A stretch of 10,553 bases of DNA from Lentisphaeria bacterium UBA1791 (GTDB lineage: Bacteria; Verrucomicrobiota; Lentisphaeria; Victivallales; Victivallaceae), in contig DCFZ01000014.1 in the NCBI GenBank assembly GCA_002314455.1, positions 1 through 10,553 of the forward strand. The letters run 5' to 3'. The notes beneath the pieces are model-generated. The model searched no databases. It saw only the letters and a list, made by a program, of their open reading frames with translations, and was not told where the DNA came from. The translations under genes were made by a program, and so were the position numbers. This document shows positions 1 through 6,761 of the stretch, piece after piece. Every line of letters begins with the position of its first letter. Position 1 is the first letter of the stretch.

Positions 1-98
1 AAGACCGCGGATTAAACTACCCTGCGTCCCCTTGTCGCCTTGAGTCTTGTGTCCACGCCAGCGGCGCGGTGCGTAGCTCTGCGCTTGCCCAAACACCC
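1..98. other. Non-coding left edge, no gene recognised
   Basis: This stretch lies beyond the 3' end of hrpB. I see no convincing reading frame; the one long frame crossing it is antisense to hrpB and looks like a GC-rich shadow. On the plus strand the three frames close at stops at about 13-15, 41-43 and 74-76, so the tail of a plus-strand gene that starts left of the window could end here, but no protein family can be recognised from so little. The plus-facing hairpin that follows fits that idea. Confidence 0.4.
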
Positions 99-142
99 CT
101 GTTGCTTAACCTTGGAAGGTTTTGCAACAGCCTCTTTTTTTT
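99..142 (+). terminator. Rho-independent terminator-like hairpin facing plus
   Basis: The arms CTGTTGC (99-105) and GCAACAG (124-130) pair perfectly. A second stem, AACCT with AGGTT, stacks inside, separated by a TT/TT internal loop. A run of nine or ten pyrimidines, nearly all T, follows at 132-142. The T run lies on the plus strand, so the hairpin would stop transcription coming from the left of the window. Read from the minus strand, the A run comes before the stem and no U tract follows, so it is a poor intrinsic terminator for hrpB, although the stem could still protect the hrpB 3' end. Confidence 0.45.
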
Positions 143-147
143 GACCG

Positions 148-2598
148 TCACGCTTTTTTGGGCTTGACGGTGCGGAAAGTCGCCGTTGCGGCGAGGGGAT
201 CTTCCGCCCAGAGATGCTTGGGGTAGCGGCTTTTCATTTCCTTGCGCACGATTTCCCAACTGCCGCGCCAGAAACCGGGCAGATCGCAGGTGATCTGTAC
301 CGGGCGATTGCCGGGCGAGAGCAGTTCGAGGCGCAACGGCAGTTTCATTTTGCCGACCGTCGGGTGGACGCTCTGCCCGTACAATTCCTGAATTTTGACC
401 GAACATTGCGGATTTTCGTGCGCGTAGTCGATCGGATGCGTCGCGCCGGCGGGGGTGCGGAATTCGGCGGGGTAGTCGCGTTCAAGTTGCTGAAATGCGC
501 TTTCGCCGAGGAGCGTACGCATCAGGGGAAACCACGCAAGTTTTGTCAGTTCGGCAAAATCGCGGACCTTGCCGAAAAGCATCGCGGTCGCGGGATCCTG
601 CAACAAGCGTTGCCACGCTTGGATATTCCAGTCGGGGTAGGTGTCGCTTTCGCGCGCGTGCGCAAAGCGGACTCTTTCCAAAAGTTGTGCGGCTTTTCTG
701 TCATCGGCAGGGGGGAGCGCGATGCCGCGCCGGAGCGCTTCCGCGAGGATCGCCGAAGTAAGCTCAAGCGGCGAAGCGACTTCGTTCTTTTTGTCGAGGA
801 CGATCGCGCCGAGTTTGGTGACGGCAAAGCCGGTCGCGCGGCAGTCGGAGGAAAGTTCGACGATGTGGTGCGTCGCGATGCGGTCGGCAAAGAGCGTTTC
901 CAGTTCCCGGCGCGAAATCGGGGCGGCGAGCCGGATGACGCTTTTGCCCGCGCCGTGCGCATCGAGCCGGGCGATGGCGAGAAATTCGGATGCGACGCCG
1001 TCGCCGGGGTCGAAAAGTCTTGCCCCGCCGCTTTCGGCAAGGATGTATTCCGCGGATTGCGCGGCGCGGCGGCACGCCACCCATTCGGGAAAGGCGCACG
1101 CGACGAGTTGTCCGCACGCCTGGGGCTCGAAATCGTTGCTGTTGACGTGGCAACTTTGGCGCAGTTTCTCGTAAAGTTTTTGCGAATTGGCGCATTTTTT
1201 CGGGGATTGCCGGAGCATTTCGATGCGTTCGCGCAGGTCGCACCCCGAAAAAAGCTCGGCGCGGTCGCGTTCTTCCAGTAACGCGGCGATGCGGCACGCC
1301 GTCGCGCCCAAATGAAGTTTTTGCGCTTTGAGGATCATCGCCGCCAAGCGGGGATGGACGGGCATTTTCGCCATTGCGCGACCGAGTTCGGTGATGACGC
1401 CGGCGTCGTCGAGCGCGCCGAGATTTTTCAAAAGTTGCGTCGCAACAACGAAATTCGCCTTGGGCGGCGCGTCGAGCCACGCGACGTCGTCGACGCGCAC
1501 GCCCCACGCGGCAAGTTCCAGCGCCAGCGGCGCGAGGTCGCATTCGAGGATCTCGGGGGCGGTGTCCGCCGGGAAGTGGAGTTCGTCGTTGACGCTGTAA
1601 AGGCGGATCGCCTTGCCGGGGCCGAGCCGGCCGGCGCGACCGGCGCGCTGATCGGCGCTGTGGCGCGAAATGCGGCGCGCTTCCAGAAAGGAAAGTCCCG
1701 CGCCGGGGTCGAAGCGCAAATGCTTCGCCCAGCCGGAATCAATGACGCATTCGACGCCGGGCACGGTGATGCTGCTTTCGGCGAGGTTGGTCGCGAGGAT
1801 GATGCGCCGCTTGGCGGAATGCGCAAAGACGCGGTTCTGCGCGGCAAAGTCAAGCGTGCCGTAAAGCGGGAGTATTTCGGCGCGGTCGGCAAAGTGCGGC
1901 GCAAGCATGGCAGAAGTTTGTTCGATTTCGCCCGCGCCGGGGAGGAAAACGAGCAAATTCCCTTCTGTTTCAGCAAAAGTCTGCAAAATGGCGCGGGCGC
2001 ACGTTTTGGGCACGTCGCGCACGTCGTTCGACGCTTCCCGATGGTCGACGGCAACGGGAAAGAGCTTGCCGGGGATCGAGCACACCTTGGCGTCGAGAAA
2101 AGGGGCGATTTTGCCGGTGTCGAGCGTCGCCGACATGACGATGATCTTAAGTCGGGTTTCAAACGCCTGCCGCGACGCGAGCGTGAGCGTAAGGCCGAGA
2201 TCGACTTGCATTTGCCGCTCGTGAAATTCGTCGAAAACGACGCAGCCGATGCCGTCGAGCGAAGGATCTTCCTGCAACAGCGCCAGCAGTACGCCGGGGG
2301 TGACGGCGAGCAGCCGCGTCCTTTCCGACTGACAGCTTTCGCCGCGCACGGCGTAACCGACAGTTTGCCCGACTTTTTCGCCGCGAAGTTCGGCGATGCG
2401 CGCGGCGGCGGCGCGACAGGCGATGCGGCGCGGTTCCAGAAGCAAAATTCTGCCGGGCAATGCGTCGAGCAGCGCCAACGGCAACAGCGTTGTCTTGCCC
2501 GCGCCGGGCGCGGCGACGACAATCACTTGAGAATGATGTTTCACCTCGTCGCAGATTTGCGGCAGAAACGGCGTGACGGGAAAGTCGGGCAATTGCAT
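148..2598 (-). CDS. hrpB: ATP-dependent DExH-box RNA helicase HrpB
   Basis: This is a DEAH-type superfamily 2 helicase of the HrpB family, cytoplasmic and ATP-driven; its bacterial substrate is not settled. From the chosen ATG it is 816 residues, close to the roughly 810 usual for the family. Walker A is APGAGKT (about 30-36), motif II is DEFH (123-126, followed by ER), motif III is SAT (156-158) and motif VI is QRAGRAGR (317-324). The helicase-associated domain follows. The last ~70 residues carry the HrpB-specific tail, with DLPGFWRGSW and a YPKHLWAEDP block. A GTG at 2601 is directly in front of the ATG at 2598. I prefer the ATG because GAGGG (2606-2610) is 7 bases upstream. The ATG overlaps the xerC stop by one base (TGATG), so the two genes are probably co-transcribed and translationally coupled. 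No key helicase motif is missing. Confidence 0.96.
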   Translation of the reverse strand: MQLPDFPVTPFLPQICDEVKHHSQVIVVAAPGAGKTTLLPLALLDALPGRILLLEPRRIACRAAAARIAELRGEKVGQTVGYAVRGESCQSERTRLLAVTPGVLLALLQEDPSLDGIGCVVFDEFHERQMQVDLGLTLTLASRQAFETRLKIIVMSATLDTGKIAPFLDAKVCSIPGKLFPVAVDHREASNDVRDVPKTCARAILQTFAETEGNLLVFLPGAGEIEQTSAMLAPHFADRAEILPLYGTLDFAAQNRVFAHSAKRRIILATNLAESSITVPGVECVIDSGWAKHLRFDPGAGLSFLEARRISRHSADQRAGRAGRLGPGKAIRLYSVNDELHFPADTAPEILECDLAPLALELAAWGVRVDDVAWLDAPPKANFVVATQLLKNLGALDDAGVITELGRAMAKMPVHPRLAAMILKAQKLHLGATACRIAALLEERDRAELFSGCDLRERIEMLRQSPKKCANSQKLYEKLRQSCHVNSNDFEPQACGQLVACAFPEWVACRRAAQSAEYILAESGGARLFDPGDGVASEFLAIARLDAHGAGKSVIRLAAPISRRELETLFADRIATHHIVELSSDCRATGFAVTKLGAIVLDKKNEVASPLELTSAILAEALRRGIALPPADDRKAAQLLERVRFAHARESDTYPDWNIQAWQRLLQDPATAMLFGKVRDFAELTKLAWFPLMRTLLGESAFQQLERDYPAEFRTPAGATHPIDYAHENPQCSVKIQELYGQSVHPTVGKMKLPLRLELLSPGNRPVQITCDLPGFWRGSWEIVRKEMKSRYPKHLWAEDPLAATATFRTVKPKKA

Positions 2599-3536
2599 CA
2601 CTTCGCCCTCGGGTGCGCTTTTTTATAGACGTTTTTCATCCGTTCGGCGCTGACGTGGGTGTAGATCTGGGTCGTGCTCAAACTTTCGTGGCCGAGCATT
2701 TCCTGCACACTGCGCAAGTCCGCCCCCGCGTCGAGCAGATGCGTCGCGAAACTGTGGCGCAACTTGTGCGGCGTGAGGTCGACCGGCAAGCCGGCGCGGG
2801 TGAGGTAGTTCTTGAGGTTGCGCTGATAACTGCGGGGCGTGATCCGTTCGCCGAAATGGTTGATGAAAACGGGGTCGTCCTTGCCCCTGCCGGCGTAAAG
2901 TTTGCGGACTTTAAAGTATTGCAACAACGCTTGCTGCGCCGGATTCCCGATCGCGCAGAGGCGTTCCTTTTTGCCTTTGCCGCGCACCAATGCGATGCCC
3001 TGCGCGAGGTCGAGGTCGCCCAGATTGAGGGTCGTCGCTTCGCTGATGCGCATACCGCCGGAATAGATGACTTCGGTCATCGCCGCGTCGCGCCAGCGGC
3101 CGAGCTCCGCCGATTCCGGCGTCTTGGCAAGTTTCTGCGCCAGCGCTTCGCTCCAGTACGCCGGGATCGCCTGAAGCAACCGTTCGATCTCGGGGATGTT
3201 CATCACCATCGGCAACGGCTTGTCCGCCTTGATCGGCGAAAGCTTCAAAAAGGGATTGGCGGCGACGACGCCCTGCTGGACGAGGTAGCGGAAAAAACTG
3301 CGCATCGCCGAGATCTTGCGCTGCATCGAACGCTTGGAATCGCCCGCTTCGTGGAGCGCCATCACGAAACGGCGCGCCGCGTCGACGTCGACTTTTTGCC
3401 AGTCGTTGAAAGAGTCCTCGCAGTCGAAAATGCGGCGGACGAATTCAGCAATGTCGCGGCGGTAGGCGGCGACGGTATTCGATGACGCGTCGCGGCCGCT
3501 TTGCAGTTGGCGCAGATAATCGTCTGAAAAGCCCAT
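2598..3536 (-). CDS. xerC: Tyrosine recombinase XerC-like
   Basis: This is a site-specific tyrosine recombinase, most likely the XerC half of the XerCD pair that resolves chromosome dimers at dif near the septum. It has 312 residues: an N-terminal SAM-like core-binding domain (about 1-105) and a catalytic domain (about 112-312). The full catalytic set is visible: R163 in GGMRISE, K187 in GKGKKER, H257 and R260 in PHKLRHSFATH, H283 in LGHESLSTTQ, and nucleophile Y292 in IYTHV. The C-terminus, VYKKAHPRAK, is more like XerC than XerD, but XerD or another Xer paralogue cannot be excluded. Between LLQAIP (about 124) and WRDAAMTEVIYSGG (about 148) there are roughly 15 more residues than I expect for XerC. 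It is first in an operon with hrpB. No Shine-Dalgarno sequence is seen before its ATG; instead there is an A/T palindrome. Confidence 0.9.
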   Translation of the reverse strand: MGFSDDYLRQLQSGRDASSNTVAAYRRDIAEFVRRIFDCEDSFNDWQKVDVDAARRFVMALHEAGDSKRSMQRKISAMRSFFRYLVQQGVVAANPFLKLSPIKADKPLPMVMNIPEIERLLQAIPAYWSEALAQKLAKTPESAELGRWRDAAMTEVIYSGGMRISEATTLNLGDLDLAQGIALVRGKGKKERLCAIGNPAQQALLQYFKVRKLYAGRGKDDPVFINHFGERITPRSYQRNLKNYLTRAGLPVDLTPHKLRHSFATHLLDAGADLRSVQEMLGHESLSTTQIYTHVSAERMKNVYKKAHPRAK

Positions 3537-3545
3537 AAGATTTGC

Positions 3546-3561
3546 AAAAAAAGCTTTTTTT
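3546..3561. repeat. A7-GC-T7 perfect palindrome before xerC
   Basis: Seven A, then GC, then at least seven T form a 16-base perfect palindrome, 9 bases upstream of the xerC start. An AT-rich tract of this kind would bend DNA. In RNA it could fold only a weak A-U stem across the spot where a ribosome binding site would normally lie. It is not a terminator in either direction, because no GC-rich stem is present. Confidence 0.5.
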
Positions 3562-3575
3562 TACCGTTTTTTTGC

Positions 3576-3604
3576 TTGTTTCCAAAAGGAGGAACAAGTA
3601 TATT
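3576..3604 (+). promoter_or_regulatory. Promoter of the five-gene plus operon
   Basis: TTGTTT (3576-3581) and TATATT (3599-3604) are spaced by exactly 17 bases, a good sigma-70-type match. Transcription is predicted to start near 3611, giving a leader of about 58 bases to the ATG at 3669. The spacer and -35 box are covered by an imperfect inverted repeat (CTTGTTTCC at 3575-3583, GGAACAAG at 3591-3598), a possible repressor site. No riboswitch fold is evident in the leader. Confidence 0.55.
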
Positions 3605-3619
3605 ACATCTTTGAAGCAT

Positions 3620-3648
3620 AATGTACCGCATATCGGACGTGAAATCAA
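3620..3648 (-). promoter_or_regulatory. Candidate promoter for xerC-hrpB
   Basis: On the minus strand, TTGATT (3643-3648) and TACATT (3620-3625) are separated by 17 bases and resemble sigma-70 -35 and -10 elements. Transcription would begin near 3613 and leave a leader of about 77 bases before the xerC ATG. This is pattern matching only, and it lies divergently to and overlapping the leader of the plus operon. Confidence 0.35.
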
Positions 3649-3668
3649 TTCTTTTTACGGAGGTTTTT

Positions 3669-4253
3669 ATGAAAAAAATGACCCTGTTGTCGTTGCTCGC
3701 CGGCGGCGTGCTGTCGCTTTTTGCCGCCGAAAGCGTGCCCGGTCGCGTCACCGCCGACCGGCTCAATCTGCGTTTCGCCCCTGAACTGAAATCGCCGGTC
3801 GCGCTCCGCGTCGACAAAGACGCCACACTGCAGCTTTACGGCATCAAGGGGCAGTGGCTGGAAGTCGGCGCCCCCGAATCGCTCAAGATCTACGTTTCCG
3901 AAGCCTATATCGCCAACGGCAAGACGATCAAGGCGATCCGTATGCAAAGCGACAAGAGTGCGACCTCGCACTGCCTCGGCGTTCTGCCGGCAGGCAGCGA
4001 AGTCAAGCTGATCGACGACCGCGGCTACGGCTGGGTGCGCATCGCGCCGACGGAATCGATCCGGCTCTACACCGCAAAAATGTACGTCGAATTCGACGAG
4101 GCGCAACTGACGAAGCTTGAAGCGGCAAAAGCCGCCGCCATGCCTGCGGCTCCCGCCGCGCCGGAAGCGCCCGCGGCCGTTGAAGCGAAACCCGGCGAAG
4201 CGGCTCCCGCTCCCGCCGCCACCATTCCCGCCCCCAAGGAGGATGTAAAATGA
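3669..4253 (+). CDS. Secreted protein with two bacterial SH3-like domains and Ala/Pro-rich tail
   Basis: The predicted product is 194 residues and exported. A signal peptide is visible: MKKM, a hydrophobic stretch about 5-18, and a likely signal peptidase I site near LFAA-ES (19-21). Two SH3b-type repeats follow. The first (about 26-84) starts with the family signature ADRLNLRFAPELKSPV; the second (about 86-135) has LGVLPAGSEVKLIDDRGYGW. Such domains usually bind peptidoglycan or act as adaptors in the envelope. Residues about 140-194 are an Ala/Pro/Glu-rich, probably disordered tail, and no enzyme domain is attached. The start at 3669 is chosen because GGAGG (3659-3663) is 5 bases upstream and the signal peptide begins there; an ATG at 3621 would add 16 unhelpful residues. 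It is the first gene of the operon and its stop overlaps the next start by 4 bases. The specific function is unknown. Confidence 0.85.
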   Translation: MKKMTLLSLLAGGVLSLFAAESVPGRVTADRLNLRFAPELKSPVALRVDKDATLQLYGIKGQWLEVGAPESLKIYVSEAYIANGKTIKAIRMQSDKSATSHCLGVLPAGSEVKLIDDRGYGWVRIAPTESIRLYTAKMYVEFDEAQLTKLEAAKAAAMPAAPAAPEAPAAVEAKPGEAAPAPAATIPAPKEDVK

Positions 4254-5287
4254 GTCTCGAACTTTTAAAACAACTTGATCCCAACTTGATCGTGATCCCG
4301 TCGCACGAGGGCAACATCCTCGTTTCCAACCATTTCCAGGGACGCGTTTTCTGCGAGATCGACGGCGTTTTGCTCCACCGCTTCGTCGAGGAGCTTGCGC
4401 GCCATCCCGACCCGGTCGAATTCAACAATCTGGGCGGCAATTCGCTCTGGCCCGCGCCGGAAGGGGGCGATTTTGCCTTCAACTATCCGCCGCAGGGCAA
4501 CTGGATGGTTCAGCCGGGCATCAACCGCGTGCCGACCGTGACGCAAAACGTCGCCCACGACCGCGCGGCGATCGAGAAGGAGATCGAACTCGTCAACCGC
4601 AAGGGGACGAAACTTGCCGTCACGTTTTCGCGGCAGGTTTTCGACGACGACCTCGACATCAATTATGCGAAGTATATGCTCAAGGGCGTTTCCTACCGCA
4701 CGATCGATTCTTTGATGATCCCGCGCGGCATCAAGCAGGAAGACGCGCTGATTTCCGCGTGGACGCTTGAGCAGTTCCCCGGCGCCGAGGAAGTTTACGC
4801 TTTCGGCTGCTGTGAGAAGTCCGCGGAAAATGCCGTCAACACCGATTTCTACGGCGACCCGTTGCCGCGGCTTGCCGCCAAGGGCAAATATTTCAGCTTC
4901 CGGCTCGGCGGCGACCACCGCTTGCAGATCGGCATCGCCGCCAAGGCGCACCCCGTTTTTATCGGCGCCTATTCGCCGCGCCGGAATCTCGTCGTACTGC
5001 GTTCGACGGCGCTCCGCGAGGACGGCCGCTACTTCAACATCGCCGACAACGATCAGCCCAATGGTCCGTGGTCGGCGGGCGACATTTTCAGCATTTTCAA
5101 CGGCTCCAACGAACTCGATTTCCACGAACTGGAAACGATCGCCCCCGTCAACGTCAAGGAAGACGGCACCGTCGGCAGCAGCGTCCTTGAGTCGCACAGC
5201 TTGCTGTTGACGGGCGAACTGGTCAACTTGCGCCGTTTCCTGACTGAAATGATCGGCGTGCCCGCGGAGTTTCTGGGGGATAAATGA
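4250..5287 (+). CDS. Conserved protein of unknown function, galactose-mutarotase-like
   Basis: The product is 345 residues, with no signal peptide or membrane segment, so probably cytoplasmic. I do not recognise it firmly. Its pattern recalls the carbohydrate-binding beta-sandwich of aldose 1-epimerase-like proteins, especially uncharacterised DUF4380/DUF6786-type families: GGNSLWPAPEGG (62-73), a central WTLEQF (171-176), an RLGGDHRLQIG strand (218-228) and a C-terminal FNGSNELDFHELETIAP (283-299), where Glu or His residues could be the active-site pair. This is inference from motif shape. AAGGAGG (4236-4242) lies 7 bases before the ATG. The ATG overlaps the stop of the SH3 gene (ATGA), and its own stop overlaps the mnmA start in the same way, so it is translated as part of the operon. 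A role in sugar or cell-wall metabolism is possible but unproven. Confidence 0.6.
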   Translation: MSLELLKQLDPNLIVIPSHEGNILVSNHFQGRVFCEIDGVLLHRFVEELARHPDPVEFNNLGGNSLWPAPEGGDFAFNYPPQGNWMVQPGINRVPTVTQNVAHDRAAIEKEIELVNRKGTKLAVTFSRQVFDDDLDINYAKYMLKGVSYRTIDSLMIPRGIKQEDALISAWTLEQFPGAEEVYAFGCCEKSAENAVNTDFYGDPLPRLAAKGKYFSFRLGGDHRLQIGIAAKAHPVFIGAYSPRRNLVVLRSTALREDGRYFNIADNDQPNGPWSAGDIFSIFNGSNELDFHELETIAPVNVKEDGTVGSSVLESHSLLLTGELVNLRRFLTEMIGVPAEFLGDK

Positions 5288-6312
5288 GTGATTTCCCGAT
5301 CGCCGTCGTCGGTATGTCCGGCGGGGTCGATTCCAGTGTGACGGCACACCTTGCGCAGCGCGCGGGATACCGCGTCGTCGGCGTGATGCTGCAAGTCAAA
5401 GAACCGTCTCCGGCGCGCGACGCCGACGAGGCGGCTTTTTTTGCCGTGGCGCGTCAGCTCAAAATCGAGACCAAGTTGTTGCCCGCACCGGAATTCGATG
5501 AAAAAGTCATCGGCTTTTCCGCCGGAGAATATCAGCTCGGGCGCACGCCCAATCCCTGCTGCATCTGCAATCAGAAAGTGAAGTTCGCGAAGCTTTTTGA
5601 ATTTGCCGATGCGCTCGGCGGCGCGACGGTCTGGACGGGGCACTACGCCAAAATGGAAAACGGCCGCCTTTTCCGCGGCGCCGACCGCACCAAGGATCAG
5701 AGCTACTTTTTGTACCGGCTCCCTGAAGCGTGGCGCAAACGCATCGTTTTTCCGCTCTGGAACCGTCAGAAAGACGAGGTGCGCGCCCTTGCGGAAAGGA
5801 TTCACCTTGAAGTCGCCCGCCGCCCCGACAGTCAGGACGTCTGTTTCGGCGTGCCCGGCGAAAGTTGCGGCGAAACGCTCCGCCGCCGCGCCGGATTTCC
5901 GGAAAAGATCGGCTACTTTTACTATCGCGGCAAAGTGGTCGGCAGTCACCGCGGCATTCACGCTTATACGCTGGGGCAGCGCTCCAAGCTCGGCGTCGCC
6001 CTCGGCGTGCCCGCATACATTGCCGAAATTGATGCGAAAACCGGCGACATCACGCTCGAGACCGACGGCACGGTGCTCGATACGACGCATTTTTATCTCG
6101 ACGACGTCGTGTTGCACGAAAACAACTTGCCGGAAACTGCCGAACTCCAGATCCGCTACCGCAGTCGGCCCGTCGTCGCCCATTTGCAGTCTGCAAATGG
6201 CCGGATCGCGGTGACGACGGAAATCCCCGTTCACGCCGTGACGCCGGGGCAAGCCGGGGTCTTTTACCTCAACGACCGCCTTGCCGGCGGCGGCACCATC
6301 GCATTGGAGTAG
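5284..6312 (+). CDS. mnmA: tRNA-specific 2-thiouridylase MnmA
   Basis: MnmA activates U34 of Lys, Glu and Gln tRNAs with ATP and inserts sulfur delivered by a relay, giving the 2-thio part of mnm5s2U. The product is 342 residues, slightly short against the usual 355-370. The PP-loop SGGVDSS is at 12-18. The tRNA/catalytic loop is TPNPCCICN, with C95 the expected nucleophile, and the second cysteine C187 is in DSQDVCF (182-188). TGHYAK (118-123) and YTLGQRSKLGV (228-238) are standard family blocks. The C-terminal beta barrel ends in VTPGQAGVFYLNDRLAGGGTI. GGGGGA (5275-5280) precedes the ATG, which overlaps the upstream stop by 4 bases. rlmH follows 5 bases after the stop. A 21-base palindrome lies in the coding sequence at 6180-6200 (codons about 300-306), in a variable loop of the barrel. 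Confidence 0.95.
   Translation: MSDFPIAVVGMSGGVDSSVTAHLAQRAGYRVVGVMLQVKEPSPARDADEAAFFAVARQLKIETKLLPAPEFDEKVIGFSAGEYQLGRTPNPCCICNQKVKFAKLFEFADALGGATVWTGHYAKMENGRLFRGADRTKDQSYFLYRLPEAWRKRIVFPLWNRQKDEVRALAERIHLEVARRPDSQDVCFGVPGESCGETLRRRAGFPEKIGYFYYRGKVVGSHRGIHAYTLGQRSKLGVALGVPAYIAEIDAKTGDITLETDGTVLDTTHFYLDDVVLHENNLPETAELQIRYRSRPVVAHLQSANGRIAVTTEIPVHAVTPGQAGVFYLNDRLAGGGTIALE
6180..6200. repeat. 21-base perfect palindrome inside mnmA
   Basis: The 10-base arms CCATTTGCAG (6180-6189) and CTGCAAATGG (6191-6200) flank a single central T. It is more AT-rich than the coding sequence around it and uses codons such as TCT, GCA and AAT in a gene that otherwise favours G/C at the third position. As RNA it would form a strong hairpin within the mnmA message; as DNA it could be a binding site. 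The function is unknown. Confidence 0.7.
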
Positions 6313-6317
6313 GAAAA

Positions 6318-6752
6318 ATGCTCTTTAAGGTCATTCTGATCGGGAAACTCCGCGACAAGCTCGTTGAAGCGCGCATCGACGAATACCGCAAACGGTTGAA
6401 TGCCTACGGCAAACTCGAAGTCGTTTTCCTCGCCGACGGCACCGTCGAAAGCGAAGGCAAGGCGATCTGCCGCGAGATCAACCGCGACCGCAACGCCGAA
6501 ATCTACGTCTTGAGCGAAGAGGGCAAGGAATTCACGTCGCGTCAATTGGGCGAACGCTTTGCCGCCCTTGACCGCAAGGCGGTCTTTGTCATCGGGGGGC
6601 CTTTCGGTCTCGCCGACGAGGTGAAACGCCACGCCGACGTATTGTGGTCGCTTTCTAAACTCACCTTCCCCCACGAGATCGCCACGCTGTTGCTCTTTGA
6701 ACAACTCTACCGCGCCGAAAACCTCGCACACGGCGGGAACTATCATCATTAG
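6318..6752 (+). CDS. rlmH: 23S rRNA (pseudouridine1915-N3)-methyltransferase RlmH
   Basis: RlmH is a small SPOUT (alpha/beta-knot) S-adenosylmethionine methyltransferase that methylates pseudouridine 1915 in helix 69 of 23S rRNA on the assembled 70S ribosome. The product is 144 residues, against about 155 for the family. Diagnostic blocks are LSEEGKEFTSRQLG (65-78, equivalent to the usual LDxxGxxxSS), the SAM-binding knot FVIGGPFG (90-97), LSKLTFPHEIATLLLFEQLYRA (112-133, in two parts) and the C-terminal HGGNYHH (138-144), which matches the family's characteristic YH ending. Purine-rich GGAG (6306-6309) and AGG (6311-6313) serve as ribosome binding site. It sits 5 bases after mnmA and 9 bases before the MEMO gene, so it belongs to the same operon; with mnmA it forms a small translation-modification pair. 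Confidence 0.95.
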   Translation: MLFKVILIGKLRDKLVEARIDEYRKRLNAYGKLEVVFLADGTVESEGKAICREINRDRNAEIYVLSEEGKEFTSRQLGERFAALDRKAVFVIGGPFGLADEVKRHADVLWSLSKLTFPHEIATLLLFEQLYRAENLAHGGNYHH

Positions 6753-6761
6753 GAGATTTTT

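Noticed and set aside
1..30. tRNA-like GTAGTTTAAT stretch on the minus strand at the window edge
   Set aside because: It resembles a tRNA D-arm for ten bases only; the following bases do not complete a D stem and the rest is outside the window.
17..406. 129-residue minus-strand reading frame at the left edge
   Set aside because: It overlaps the end of hrpB out of frame, has a low-complexity Arg-rich composition and no recognisable domain, so it is a shadow.
214..2628. Long plus-strand reading frames antisense to hrpB (up to 438 residues)
   Set aside because: GC-rich coding DNA often leaves open antisense frames. The HrpB motifs are complete on the minus strand and these frames show no domains.
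4087..4250. Repeat-rich tail of the SH3 gene as a DNA repeat array
   Set aside because: The pattern is irregular Ala/Pro/Glu coding with no fixed unit; it is a low-complexity protein tail.
4271..4291. Direct repeat CAACTTGATC (4271-4280 and 4282-4291) at the start of the unknown gene
   Set aside because: Ten bases at an 11-base period inside coding sequence and out of frame; most likely chance.
4265..6252. Long minus-strand frames (360 and 399 residues) opposite the unknown gene and mnmA
   Set aside because: They mirror third-position GC bias of the plus genes and resemble no known family.
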